DNA of 64,000 nt, taken from Pseudomonas sp. S30. Lineage in GTDB: Bacteria; Pseudomonadota; Gammaproteobacteria; Pseudomonadales; Pseudomonadaceae. Positions 1-7,637 of this stretch are shown in pieces. Positions within the stretch are counted from its first letter, which is position 1; each line of letters starts with the position of its first letter. The stretch is taken from the NCBI RefSeq assembly GCF_016518545.1, contig NZ_JACVTO010000011.1, positions 62,001-126,000 on the forward strand, given 5' to 3'. The notes under the pieces were generated by a model. It was not told the DNA's origin, made no database searches, and saw only the letters and a list, made by a program, of their open reading frames with translations. The position numbers and the translations under genes are program-made.

Positions 1-116
1 TGATCAGCAGGAATTTATGCCGTTCCAAAGCGGTCTTTACTGAGAAGGAAGAGGGACTCGCTCCCACCCGAAAGGCATCGGCCTTGACGGATTTCTACAT
101 CACCAAGGAGAAGTAC
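1..116 (+). promoter_or_regulatory. Leader upstream of rsmA/csrA with several GGA motifs
   Basis: No gene can be supported here; an upstream gene may end just outside the window. GGA trinucleotides, the core of RsmA/CsrA binding sites, occur at 10, 47, 54, 89 and 107; the last is part of the AAGGAG Shine-Dalgarno of the csrA gene. Autoregulation of csrA translation is known in other bacteria; that it happens here is inference. No clear -35/-10 pair was recognised. Confidence 0.35.
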
Positions 117-314
117 ATGCTGATACTCACCCGCAAAGTTGGCGAAAGCATTGTCATCAACGATGACATCAAGGTCACGATTCTGGGCGTCAAAGGTATG
201 CAAGTGAGAATCGGCATCGACGCACCGAAAGACGTGCAGGTGCACCGCGAGGAAATCTTCAAGCGCATTCAGGCGGGCAATCCTGCCCCCGAAAAGACCG
301 ACGACGCACACTGA
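117..314 (+). CDS. csrA: Carbon storage regulator RsmA/CsrA
   Basis: Small homodimeric RNA-binding protein that binds GGA motifs in mRNA leaders and usually blocks translation; in pseudomonads it represses secondary metabolism and is titrated by Rsm sRNAs. The 65-residue product is full length for the family, opens with MLILTRK and carries the RNA-binding Arg44 in VHREEI. The start at 117 is chosen over an in-frame ATG at 84 because it gives the canonical N-terminus and has AAGGAG 6 bases upstream. It converges on the histidine kinase gene at 422. Identification is very secure; whether this is RsmA or another paralogue (RsmE/RsmI) cannot be settled here, although the length and acidic C-terminus suit RsmA. 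Confidence 0.97.
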   Translation: MLILTRKVGESIVINDDIKVTILGVKGMQVRIGIDAPKDVQVHREEIFKRIQAGNPAPEKTDDAH

Positions 315-421
315 GCCCCTTCCAGACCGCACGGATGCGGCGTTCTTCCCGCAGTTCTGGGTCAGGCGCATTCCAAGGCCCCAGTGACTACGTCTCAGGT
401 GTTGGCGGATTGCAGCGCGGG

Positions 422-1579
422 TTAGGATGCCTGGCTCGGCAGAGTGGCCGTCAGCGGCAGGTACAGACTCATGACCGTCCCTTCGCCTGGAATACTGGCT
501 ACATCGACGGCACCGTTGCTCTGCTGGGCGAATCCATACACCTGGCTAAGCCCCAGACCGGTGCCTTTGCCAAAGGCCTTGGTGGTGAAGAACGGCTCGA
601 AGATGCGCGGCAGCACCTCCACGGGAATGCCCGAGCCATCATCTTCGACATCGAAGCGCAGGAACTCGCCCTGCAATGCGTTCGATTGCGCAGGGAGCAC
701 CGCACGCCTCACGCGAAGCGCTATATGTCCGCCCTCGACGATCGCGTCACGGGCATTGAACAGCAGATTGAGCAGCACCATCTGCAGCTGACCGACATCC
801 ACCTCCAGCTGCGGAAGGTCATCTTCGATCTCGGTGCGCAGCTCGATTCTATCTGGTAACGCATGGGAGATCAGACTACAGGTCGAGGCGATGAGCTCGG
901 CCGGGGCGATGGGTGCGACATTGAGTTGTCGATGGCGCGCGAAGCTCAGCAGCACGTGGGTCAATTGCGCGCCACGCTGACCCGCATCGACGATATGCCC
1001 CAGCAGGGTATCGATGCGGGCATGATCGGTGCTGGCTCGGGCCAGTCGTGCGGAGCCCAGGATGATGGTCAGCAGATTGTTGAAATCGTGCGCCAGCCCA
1101 CCGGTGAGTTGGCCCAGGGCTTCGAGTTTCTGTGCCTGGAACAGCTGGGCGCGCATGGCGTCGAGTTGCAGCCCGGACTCGCGGCGATCGGTGATATCCC
1201 GGGTCACCTTCGCCAGCCCGATCACCTGGCCGCCATCGTCGCGCACGATATCCAGCACTGTCAGCGCCCAGAACCGGCTGCCGTCCTTGCGTACGCGCCA
1301 GCCTTCATCCTGCGCGACGCCCTGTTGCAGTGCCTGGTTCAGGAGCATGGCCGGACGACCCTGGGCGCAGTCCTGCTCGGTGAAGAACAGCGAAAAATGC
1401 CGGCCGATCACCTCGTCGCTGCCATAGCCCTTGATACGTTGTGCCCCGGAGTTCCAGGATACGACCCTGCCTTGCGGGTCGAGCATGTAGATGGCGTAGT
1501 CGACCACCGCGTGCACCAGACGCTCGTAGTGATCGGCCGGCATGGTCGGCGCAACGGCAGAGAGATCGGTGGACAGCAT
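422..1579 (-). CDS. Orphan PAS-domain sensor histidine kinase
   Basis: Cytoplasmic sensor kinase of 385 residues. One PAS domain (about 20-135; YAIYMLDPQGRVVSWNSGA, ending in the typical VTRDITDR) is followed by a dimerisation/phosphoacceptor segment with His164 in GLAHDFNNLL and an HATPase domain with the N box LLNLLFNARDAI, DDGSGIP, and the G box GKGTGLGLSQVYG. There is no membrane segment, signal peptide or receiver domain and no response regulator gene beside it, so the partner and signal are unknown. The kinase core resembles that of the hybrid kinase at 49195 in this window, which carries its own receiver; cross-talk is possible but untested. Confidence 0.9.
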   Translation of the reverse strand: MLSTDLSAVAPTMPADHYERLVHAVVDYAIYMLDPQGRVVSWNSGAQRIKGYGSDEVIGRHFSLFFTEQDCAQGRPAMLLNQALQQGVAQDEGWRVRKDGSRFWALTVLDIVRDDGGQVIGLAKVTRDITDRRESGLQLDAMRAQLFQAQKLEALGQLTGGLAHDFNNLLTIILGSARLARASTDHARIDTLLGHIVDAGQRGAQLTHVLLSFARHRQLNVAPIAPAELIASTCSLISHALPDRIELRTEIEDDLPQLEVDVGQLQMVLLNLLFNARDAIVEGGHIALRVRRAVLPAQSNALQGEFLRFDVEDDGSGIPVEVLPRIFEPFFTTKAFGKGTGLGLSQVYGFAQQSNGAVDVASIPGEGTVMSLYLPLTATLPSQAS

Positions 1580-1653
1580 GCAAGCTCCGGAAGCGCGGCG
1601 AGAGGCAATGGGATGATTCTAGATGACCGTCGAAGTGTCTGACAGCTGTTCCT

Positions 1654-1682
1654 GTGACAGCACGTGTGGATTTGCCTATAGT
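1654..1682 (+). promoter_or_regulatory. Sigma70-type promoter for the small gene at 1724
   Basis: GTGACA (-35), 17-bp spacer, TATAGT (-10), in the gap between two divergent genes. The predicted start would lie about 35 bases upstream of the 1724 ATG. Seen directly in the sequence; activity is inferred. Confidence 0.5.
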
Positions 1683-1723
1683 GCAGCGAGTGCAGCGGCA
1701 CTCTCGCGAACGACGGAGCCAGC

Positions 1724-1936
1724 ATGACCACCAATTACCGACTGTTGAGCCTGCAGCGCGATCTGATGTCCACTGCCGGACAGATCGACCAGTTATGTCG
1801 CGGCCTGGAGGGCCATGCCCGTTTTCTGTGTCACTCCACCCATCCGCAGGACGGCACTGCAATGGGTGAGCAGGCACACGAGCTACGGGGCAGTGCCGAC
1901 GGCATGCGCAAGATCGCCGTACTGATCCAGCCCTGA
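1724..1936 (+). CDS. Small hypothetical protein (70 aa)
   Basis: A 70-residue soluble protein, mostly predicted helical, with a GGAGCC ribosome-binding site upstream (GACGGAGCCAGC before the ATG). No motif was recognised. It has a plausible promoter at 1654-1682 and lies between a divergent kinase and the tRNA-Leu gene. A real small gene is likely from the RBS and promoter; function unknown. Confidence 0.6.
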   Translation: MTTNYRLLSLQRDLMSTAGQIDQLCRGLEGHARFLCHSTHPQDGTAMGEQAHELRGSADGMRKIAVLIQP

Positions 1937-1947
1937 AGCCCCAGCGG

Positions 1948-1976
1948 TTGACTCACCTATAACGATGGGTTATAAA
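1948..1976 (+). promoter_or_regulatory. Promoter of tRNA-Leu
   Basis: TTGACT, 17-bp spacer, TATAAA, placed about 45 bases upstream of the mature tRNA 5' end. This is close to the sigma70 consensus, as expected for a tRNA gene. Confidence 0.7.
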
Positions 1977-2022
1977 GCGCGCCAGATTGCATGGCGCTTC
2001 TGCATTGAAGCCCTGCCCGCGT

Positions 2023-2107
2023 GCGAGTGTGGTGGAATTGGTATACACAGCAGACTTAAAATCTGTCGGCGCAAGCCTTGTGGGTTCGAGTCCCACCACT
2101 CGCACCA
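2023..2107 (+). tRNA. tRNA-Leu (anticodon TAA)
   Basis: An 85-nt tRNA with encoded CCA. The acceptor stem is GCGAGTG/CACTCGC, followed by A and CCA. The anticodon arm GCAGA-CTTAAAA-TCTGT gives anticodon TAA (reads UUA), and the T arm has GGTTCGAGTCC. The long variable arm typical of tRNA-Leu is present (GTCGGCGCAAGCCTTGT region). It has its own promoter upstream and intrinsic terminator just downstream. Confidence 0.95.
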
Positions 2108-2120
2108 TCTTCCTCGTCGA

Positions 2121-2145
2121 AGGCGCCTGACCAGGCGCCTTTTTC
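2121..2145 (+). terminator. Intrinsic terminator after tRNA-Leu
   Basis: The perfect 8-bp stem AGGCGCCT with loop GACC, followed by TTTTT. It starts 14 bases after the tRNA CCA end. Confidence 0.85.
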
Positions 2146-2156
2146 GTTTCCGGCCG

Positions 2157-2357
2157 TCAATCCTGCGGATCGTCGTACCAAGCCGGGTGGCTGTCATCAT
2201 CTTCGTCCAAGTCGTCTTCGGCGAGGTCCAGGTCTTCACTGTCGATATCGTCCTCGATGCCCTGAGCGTCGGCTTCGAGCTCGTCCTCGCCATGGAAGAA
2301 TTCATGGTCGAGCAGATGATCGTGCTCGGGTTCCGGGAGATCGTCGTCTTCGTACAT
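2157..2357 (-). CDS. Very acidic small protein (66 aa)
   Basis: A 66-residue protein in which about half of the residues are Asp or Glu, with no obvious catalytic or metal motif beyond scattered His and a Trp-Tyr near the C-terminus. The start at 2357 is preferred over an upstream in-frame ATG at 2414 because AGAGGATG stands directly before it and the upstream extension is not acidic. The gene converges on tRNA-Leu. Such proteins can be nucleic-acid mimics or metal buffers, but nothing here decides; function unknown. Confidence 0.65.
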   Translation of the reverse strand: MYEDDDLPEPEHDHLLDHEFFHGEDELEADAQGIEDDIDSEDLDLAEDDLDEDDDSHPAWYDDPQD

Positions 2358-2418
2358 GGTGGCATCCTCTACTGAGCGCGTTATATAGGCGCATTGCCCA
2401 CTGCGGTCAATCATCAGA

Positions 2419-2441
2419 GGGGTTAACGTTGGCTTAACCCC
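2419..2441. repeat. Perfect inverted repeat GGGGTTAA-N7-TTAACCCC
   Basis: An 8-bp dyad with a 7-base centre, upstream of the acidic-protein gene and upstream of the terminator at 2482. It overlaps a second possible pair, GTTGGC (2428-2433) with GCCAAC (2444-2449). It may be an operator or an RNA hairpin; no further evidence. Confidence 0.4.
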
Positions 2442-2481
2442 ATGCCAACTATGCTGGAGCGGCTCCCTTCAGAACGTCTTG

Positions 2482-2506
2482 CCCGCCGCCATGGCGGGTT
2501 TTTTTT
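2482..2506 (+). terminator. Intrinsic terminator with no gene immediately upstream
   Basis: Stem CCCGCC/GGCGGG, loop GCCAT, then eight T. It reads on the plus strand, but the nearest plus-strand gene (tRNA-Leu) already has its own terminator, so it may end an unannotated small RNA starting around 2400-2450. Confidence 0.8.
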
Positions 2507-2597
2507 GCATGATAGAACGGACTTTCCATCGACATAGCTTTCACAAAACGTCGACATCCGCTGGCGCATAGTCATAGGGCTTCGATACGTTCTTCAA

Positions 2598-2623
2598 CCC
2601 GTCCTCATGGCGGGTTTTCTTTT
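2598..2623 (+). terminator. Second, near-identical intrinsic terminator
   Basis: Stem CCCGTC/GGCGGG (one G-U pair), loop CTCAT, then TTTTCTTTT. The segment CATGGCGGGTTTT is shared with the terminator about 115 bases upstream. The 90 bases between the two hold no open reading frame of note. Confidence 0.65.
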
Positions 2624-2702
2624 GCCCAATGCGACTGCGGGTGATTTCCAGGAGCCTGGCCGCTACTATCGGCTCCCTCTTCCCGAAAGCTGCGCCCCGA
2701 CG

Positions 2703-2861
2703 ATGAAACTGCTTGGCTTGTTGATCCAATTGCTGCTGGCGCCCATGGACTGGCCGACACTGCACCGCCCTCGTCGGGTGTTCACGCGGCAGTTCGTCGC
2801 CACCTGCGTCGTGGTCGTCATCATCGAGTTGCTGATGCTGAACGCGCTGTTCAAAGGCTGA
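2703..2861 (+). CDS. Small hydrophobic protein, probable single-pass membrane protein
   Basis: A 52-residue product with an amphipathic Leu-rich start (MKLLGLLIQLLLAPMDWP), a basic middle (HRPRRVFTRQF) and a hydrophobic C-terminal stretch (VATCVVVVIIELLMLNALF), suggesting an inner-membrane protein with the basic part in the cytoplasm. The reading frame stays open upstream to an ATG at 2607, but that one lies in the terminator's T tract, so 2703 is preferred although the ribosome-binding site is weak. No family recognised. Confidence 0.45.
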   Translation: MKLLGLLIQLLLAPMDWPTLHRPRRVFTRQFVATCVVVVIIELLMLNALFKG

Positions 2862-2950
2862 AATCTCCTACTGGAAGTAGCGACTCGACCGGTGGTGCCT
2901 GGCGACTCGTCTACACTGAGCCGCACTTCATCGTAACCCACGAGGCGCTC

Positions 2951-3967
2951 ATGAAAAGCATTCCTCTCGTGCTCGCCGGCCTGGTGCTTGCACTGGGCCT
3001 GGTCAGTCACGAAACCGCAGCGGCTCGCGAGCCTTCCCAGCCCATTCGCTTCGGCGCCATAAGCTGGGAAAGCGGCGCGCTGACCACGGAGATCCTGCGA
3101 CTGATCGTCGAGAAAGGCTACGGCTACGCCACCGAGACCCTGCCTGGCAGCACCGTCAGCATGGAGGTGGCGCTGGCGCGCAATGACCTGCAGGTGATCG
3201 CCGAGGAATGGGCCGGACGAAGCCCAGCCTGGGTGCAAGCCGAGCGCAAGGGCCAGGTGTTCGCACTGGGCGATACGGTGAAGCATGCGGTCGAGGGCTG
3301 GTACGTGCCGGCCTACGTGATCAAGGGCGATCCCACGCGGCACATCCAGGCGCTGGCACCGGGTCTGAAGACCGTCGATGACCTCAAGCGCTACGCCGAG
3401 GTATTCAAGGACCCCGAGTCGCCCGGTCAAGGGCGATTCCTCAACAGCCCCAGCGGCTGGACGTCGGAAATCGTCAACAGCCAGAAGCTCAAGGCCTATG
3501 GCCTGCAGGCGTTGTACGTGAATTTCCGCACAGGCTCAGGGGCAGCCCTGGATGCCGAAATCAACTCGGCCATAAGCCGCAAGCAACCGGTGCTGTTCTA
3601 TTACTGGAGCCCGGCGCCGTTGATGGGGCGTTACGATCTGGTGCGCCTGGAGGAGCCGCCCTTCGATGCTAAGGCCTGGGCCACCCTGACCGATCCTTCC
3701 AATACCGATCCGCAAGGCAGCAGCTCGCTGCCGACCAAGCTGTCGATCGGGGTCTCCAAAGCGTTCAAGACACAATATCCCGACCTGGTGGCGGTATTCG
3801 AGAAAGTCGACCTGCCGATCGATGTCCTCAACCAGGCGCTGGGCGAGATGAGCAAGCAGCATCAGGATGCACGCAAGGCTGCGACGCTGTTCCTGAGCCG
3901 TCATCCACAGGTGTGGAAAGGCTGGCTGACGCCTGAGGTGGCGCAGAAGGTCGCGGCGGATCTCTGA
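2951..3967 (+). CDS. Periplasmic glycine betaine/quaternary amine ABC binding protein (OpuAC family)
   Basis: A 338-residue protein with a clear signal peptide (MKSIPLVLAGLVLALGLVS, cleavage near residue 25 after AAA) and the OpuAC/ProX-type fold signature: FGAISWESGALTTEILRLIVE, then PGSTVSMEVALARNDLQVIAEEW, and aromatic residues suited to a cation-pi ligand cage (WAGRSPAW, GWYVPAY, YYWSPAP). It would bind a quaternary amine in the periplasm for an ABC importer. No permease or ATPase gene is adjacent: neighbours are a small membrane protein and terC. It is therefore an orphan binding protein whose transporter must be encoded elsewhere. The ligand is not fixed by sequence. Confidence 0.85.
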   Translation: MKSIPLVLAGLVLALGLVSHETAAAREPSQPIRFGAISWESGALTTEILRLIVEKGYGYATETLPGSTVSMEVALARNDLQVIAEEWAGRSPAWVQAERKGQVFALGDTVKHAVEGWYVPAYVIKGDPTRHIQALAPGLKTVDDLKRYAEVFKDPESPGQGRFLNSPSGWTSEIVNSQKLKAYGLQALYVNFRTGSGAALDAEINSAISRKQPVLFYYWSPAPLMGRYDLVRLEEPPFDAKAWATLTDPSNTDPQGSSSLPTKLSIGVSKAFKTQYPDLVAVFEKVDLPIDVLNQALGEMSKQHQDARKAATLFLSRHPQVWKGWLTPEVAQKVAADL

Positions 3968-4124
3968 AGCTTCATTTGGCAAAACGATGTAACAACCCGC
4001 CCCCAAGGACTCGGCGCGACCTGGACTATGCTTGAGTCCATGTGATGCCGGGCCCCTCTGACGGTGCAAACCGCCATGTCGGAATCACTGTTGCCTTGCA
4101 ACGCCGACAATCAAGGAGGGGCTC

Positions 4125-5153
4125 ATGACAGCTCTGCACGCTTTCCTCAGCACCCCCGTGCTCGGCACCAGCGCCTGGTTGTGGCTGGTATTCGTGACCA
4201 TCGTCATCGCACTGCTCGTACTGGACCTGGGCGTGTTGCACCGCCAGGAACGCGAGATCGAGATGCGCGAAAGCCTGCTGCTGTACGCGGGCTACTTTAG
4301 CGTGGGAGTGCTGTTCGGGGCATGGGTATGGATGGAGCTGGGCGCTCGTTCGGCACTGGAGTTCTACACCGGTTTTTTGGTCGAGCAGTCACTGTCGATG
4401 GACAACGTGTTCGTCATGGCGATGATTTTCGGCTTTTTCTCGATTCCTCGCCGATATCAGCACCGTGTGCTGTTCTGGGGCATCCTGGGCGTGGTGGTGC
4501 TTAGGGCCATCATGATCGGCGTGGGCGCGGCACTGGTGCAGCATTTCGCCTGGGTGCTCTATCTGTTCGGCGCGTTCCTGCTGATCACCGGGGTGAAGAT
4601 GGCCTTTTCCAGAGGTGACAGCGAGCCCGACCTGGCCAACAATCCCGCGCTGCGTTTCGTGCGCAGGCACCTGCGGGTCACCGACCAACTGCACGGCAAA
4701 CGTTTTTTCGTGCGCCTGGTACCCCCTGGTCAGAGCCGGCCGCTGCGCCATGCCACACCGTTGTTCCTGGCGCTGGTGCTGATCGAACTGGCCGACCTGG
4801 TGTTCGCGGTGGACAGCGTACCCGCCATTTTCGCGATCACGCAGGACCCGTTCATCGTGTACACCTCCAACATCTTTGCGATCCTCGGCCTTCGCGCGCT
4901 GTACTTCGCGCTGTCGGCATTGATGCACCGCTTCGTCTACCTCAAGTACGCCCTGGCGATGGTGCTGATCTTCATTGGCTGCAAGATCTTCTACCACGGC
5001 CTGATCGGCGAAGTGCCAGCGTTGCTGTCGCTGGCCGTCACACTGGGTCTGCTGCTGGGCGGCGTGCTGCTGTCGCTGTTCAAGACCCGCGGCGACCGCG
5101 GGCCCAGTGCGCAGGTCCAGCCTCGACACGATGAAGAGCGCTCTTCATCCTGA
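4125..5153 (+). CDS. TerC/Alx family integral membrane protein
   Basis: A 342-residue inner-membrane protein with about nine hydrophobic segments, typical of the TerC family. The two halves carry the family repeats, with acidic residues in membranes: FLVEQSLSMDNVFVMAMIF (near residue 83) and LVLIELADLVFAVDSVPAIFAIT (near 220). Members export or handle divalent metals, notably manganese in the Alx/MntP context, or relate to tellurite resistance. The start has AAGGAGGGG 7 bases upstream. I looked for a yybP-ykoY manganese riboswitch in the 157-base leader and did not see its core. The gene converges on the acyl-CoA dehydrogenase at 5173. Confidence 0.9.
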   Translation: MTALHAFLSTPVLGTSAWLWLVFVTIVIALLVLDLGVLHRQEREIEMRESLLLYAGYFSVGVLFGAWVWMELGARSALEFYTGFLVEQSLSMDNVFVMAMIFGFFSIPRRYQHRVLFWGILGVVVLRAIMIGVGAALVQHFAWVLYLFGAFLLITGVKMAFSRGDSEPDLANNPALRFVRRHLRVTDQLHGKRFFVRLVPPGQSRPLRHATPLFLALVLIELADLVFAVDSVPAIFAITQDPFIVYTSNIFAILGLRALYFALSALMHRFVYLKYALAMVLIFIGCKIFYHGLIGEVPALLSLAVTLGLLLGGVLLSLFKTRGDRGPSAQVQPRHDEERSSS

Positions 5154-5172
5154 GACCCCGACAGGCGGGCGC

Positions 5173-6399
5173 CTAGCGGGCGGCGGGCGGACGCTCGGGA
5201 AGGTACTTGCCGATCTCGTATTTGCCGATCGCCGCCCGGTGCACTTCATCGGGTCCGTCGGCCAGGCGCAAGGTGCGCTGCATGGCGTACATGTAGGCCA
5301 GCGGAAAATCGCCGCTGACCCCTGCCCCGCCATGCATCTGGATCGCTCGATCGATCACCCGTAACGCAACGTTCGGCGCTACCACCTTGATCTGGGCGAT
5401 CTCGCTGCGCGCGACCTTGTTGCCCACGGTATCCATCATGTCAGCGGCCTTGAGCGTGAGTAGCCGGGCCATGTCGATCTCCATGCGCGAATCGGCGATC
5501 TTGTCGACGTTACCGCCCAGGCGTGCCAGCGGCTGGCCGAAGGCCGTTCGGGACACCGCCCGCCGGCACATCAGTTCCAGGGCCCGCTCGGCCATGCCCA
5601 GCGAACGCATGCAGTGGTGGATGCGGCCAGGGCCAAGCCGCCCCTGGGCAATCTCGAAGCCTCGGCCCTCCCCCAGGATCACGTTTTCGTAGGGCACACG
5701 GACATTGTCGAACAGGACTTCGGCGTGGCCATGGGGCGCGTCGTCGTAGCCGAATACCGGCAAGGGCCGGACGATCTTCACGCCTGGGGTGTCAGTGGGC
5801 ACGAGGATCATCGAATGCTGCTGATGCCTCGGCCCGGCGGGATCGGATAGCCCCATGAAGATCATCACCTTGCAGCGTGGGTCACAGGCGCCCGAGGTCC
5901 ACCACTTGCGTCCATTGATCAACCACTGGTCGCCCTCTCGAACCGCAGTCGCTGCCATATTGGTGGCATCGGAAGACGCCACTTCTGGCTCGGTCATCGC
6001 GAATGCCGAGCGAATCTCGCCACGCAGCAGGGGTTCCAGCCACTGCTGCTGCTGCGCCGCTGAGCCATAGCGCACCAGAACCTCCATATTGCCCGTATCC
6101 GGTGCCGAGCAGTTGAAGGGTTCCGGGCCCAGTAGCGAGCGGCCCATGATCTCGGCCAAAGGCGCGTATTCCAGGTTGGTCAGGCCGGCACCGTACTGCG
6201 ACTGTGGCAGGAACAGGTTCCATAGCCCCTGCTCACGCGCCTTGGCCTTGAGCGTCTCCATGATCGCCGTGGGCTGCCAGCGATCGCCCTCGGCGACCTG
6301 ACGCTCGAACTCGGCCTCGGCAGGATAGACATGAGCATCCATGAACGCAGTGACGCGCTCGCGCAGTGCCTGGACCTTGGGCGTGTAGGCGAAATTCAT
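5173..6399 (-). CDS. Acyl-CoA dehydrogenase (FAD)
   Basis: A 408-residue flavoprotein that oxidises an acyl-CoA to the trans-2-enoyl-CoA. Visible family features are [15 protein letters not shown] (FAD/substrate region), [18 protein letters not shown], and the C-terminal [34 protein letters not shown] block, which is typical of the ACAD10/11-like subgroup rather than of short-chain ACADs. The start at 6399 (AAAGG upstream, MNFAYTPK) is preferred to an ATG at 6489. It is transcribed divergently from the LysR gene at 6540, a likely regulator. Substrate chain length cannot be read from sequence. Confidence 0.88.
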   Translation of the reverse strand: MNFAYTPKVQALRERVTAFMDAHVYPAEAEFERQVAEGDRWQPTAIMETLKAKAREQGLWNLFLPQSQYGAGLTNLEYAPLAEIMGRSLLGPEPFNCSAPDTGNMEVLVRYGSAAQQQQWLEPLLRGEIRSAFAMTEPEVASSDATNMAATAVREGDQWLINGRKWWTSGACDPRCKVMIFMGLSDPAGPRHQQHSMILVPTDTPGVKIVRPLPVFGYDDAPHGHAEVLFDNVRVPYENVILGEGRGFEIAQGRLGPGRIHHCMRSLGMAERALELMCRRAVSRTAFGQPLARLGGNVDKIADSRMEIDMARLLTLKAADMMDTVGNKVARSEIAQIKVVAPNVALRVIDRAIQMHGGAGVSGDFPLAYMYAMQRTLRLADGPDEVHRAAIGKYEIGKYLPERPPAAR

Positions 6400-6539
6400 G
6401 TGGGCGACCTTTGGCGTAGGAGGTATCTGCGCCAAGACTAGAGCAGCCTGAGTGAATCCATCCAGTCTATTCTGATGGTGTATTAACATTCATAACCAAT
6501 ATATGATCCCGGCTATAACACCAACAATGAGTGGCGCCC
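6400..6539. promoter_or_regulatory. AT-rich divergent promoter region, acyl-CoA dehydrogenase/LysR
   Basis: 140 bases between two divergent genes. The 6466-6525 part is clearly AT-richer than the flanks and holds several TATA-like words and T-N11-A LysR-box-like arrangements. No single operator stands out. Confidence 0.45.
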
Positions 6540-7493
6540 ATGAACCTCAGCAAAGTCGATCTGAACCTGTTCATCGTCTTCGATGCCATCTATACCGAGG
6601 CCAACCTGACCCGCGCCGGGCAGATCGTCGGCATCACCCAACCTGCGGTATCCAATGCCCTGTCGCGCCTGCGTGAGACCTTCAACGATCCCCTGTTCGT
6701 GCGCACCGCCCAGGGCATGGTACCCACGCCCATGGCACAGAACATCATCGCTCCGGTGCGCAATGCGCTGGCCTTGCTGCGAACCTCGGTCCAGGAAAGC
6801 CGCATCTTCAATCCGCAACAGGCGAACAAGACCTTCCGTATCAGCATGACCGACCTGACCGAGGCGGTGATCCTGCCACAGCTGTTCCAGCGCTTGCGTC
6901 GCCTGGCCCCGGGCGTGGTGATCGAGAGCTTCCTCGGCAAGCGCCGGGAAACCACCAGGGAGCTTGCTGCCGGGCGCCTGGATTTCGCCGTGGACGCGCC
7001 CTTGAACACCGATCCGCAGGTGCGTCACGTCAAGCTGATGGAGGACCGCTACGTCTGCGCCCTGCGCCAGGGACATCCACAGGCCGGCGCAAAGCTCACG
7101 CTCGAACACTACCTGGGCATGACCCACATCCACATTTCCAGCCGCCGCAACGGGCTGGGGTACGTGGACCTCGCCCTTGGCAAGATGGGCGTGCAACGCA
7201 AGGTGGCGCTGCGTTCACAGCACTATCTGATGGCTTCCCAGGTGCTGCAGCAAACCGACATGGTCATGACCGTTGCGGAACGTTTCGCTCGCCGACATCA
7301 ATTGCGGTATCTGGCCCTCCCTGTGGAGTTGCCGGCTCTGGAGACCCATCTGTACTGGCACGAGAGCACCGATCAGGACCCGGCGAATCGCTGGATGCGC
7401 GAGCAGATCATAGAGCTGTCCCAGCAGGTGGTGGCCACTGACGAGATCGAACTGGCAGCAAGCGCCCGTGGCGAGTGCCTCGAGAAGGGGTAG
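6540..7493 (+). CDS. LysR-family transcriptional regulator
   Basis: A 317-residue regulator. The N-terminal winged helix-turn-helix (VDLNLFIVFDAIYTEANLTRAGQIVGITQPAVSNALSRLRETFNDPLFVRT) is followed by a periplasmic-binding-protein-like effector domain from about residue 90. The start at 6540 gives the family's usual MNLSKVDLNLF; a GTG at 6531 would add only three residues. Divergence from the acyl-CoA dehydrogenase gene suggests that it controls that gene; the inducer is unknown. Confidence 0.92.
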   Translation: MNLSKVDLNLFIVFDAIYTEANLTRAGQIVGITQPAVSNALSRLRETFNDPLFVRTAQGMVPTPMAQNIIAPVRNALALLRTSVQESRIFNPQQANKTFRISMTDLTEAVILPQLFQRLRRLAPGVVIESFLGKRRETTRELAAGRLDFAVDAPLNTDPQVRHVKLMEDRYVCALRQGHPQAGAKLTLEHYLGMTHIHISSRRNGLGYVDLALGKMGVQRKVALRSQHYLMASQVLQQTDMVMTVAERFARRHQLRYLALPVELPALETHLYWHESTDQDPANRWMREQIIELSQQVVATDEIELAASARGECLEKG

Positions 7494-7637
7494 GATATAA
7501 AGCAATTCTACTAGATTGCCAATATGTAAAATATTTTTCTATATCGACTGGAGTTTTTTGGAAAATATGGAAAGGTATTTTCAGCATCAGCTCTAGCATT
7601 GCCTAATCTCCCCAAGGGTTTTGCCTGGAACGCTCGA
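7494..7637. promoter_or_regulatory. AT-rich intergenic patch upstream of the cysteine desulfurase gene
   Basis: Bases 7494-7600 are strongly AT-rich (runs such as TATGTAAAATATTTTTC and GAGTTTTTTGG) compared with the GC-rich surroundings. It may hold the promoter of the downstream gene or an MvaT/IHF-type binding region; no defined -35/-10 pair or hairpin terminator was fixed. Confidence 0.35.

Noticed and set aside
2023..2107. tRNA-Leu as an attachment site of a genomic island
   Set aside because: No integrase, no repeated 3' tRNA end and no island-type genes follow it within the window.
3968..4124. Possible yybP-ykoY manganese riboswitch before the terC gene
   Set aside because: Considered because the family often has one; the conserved core and helices were not found in this leader.
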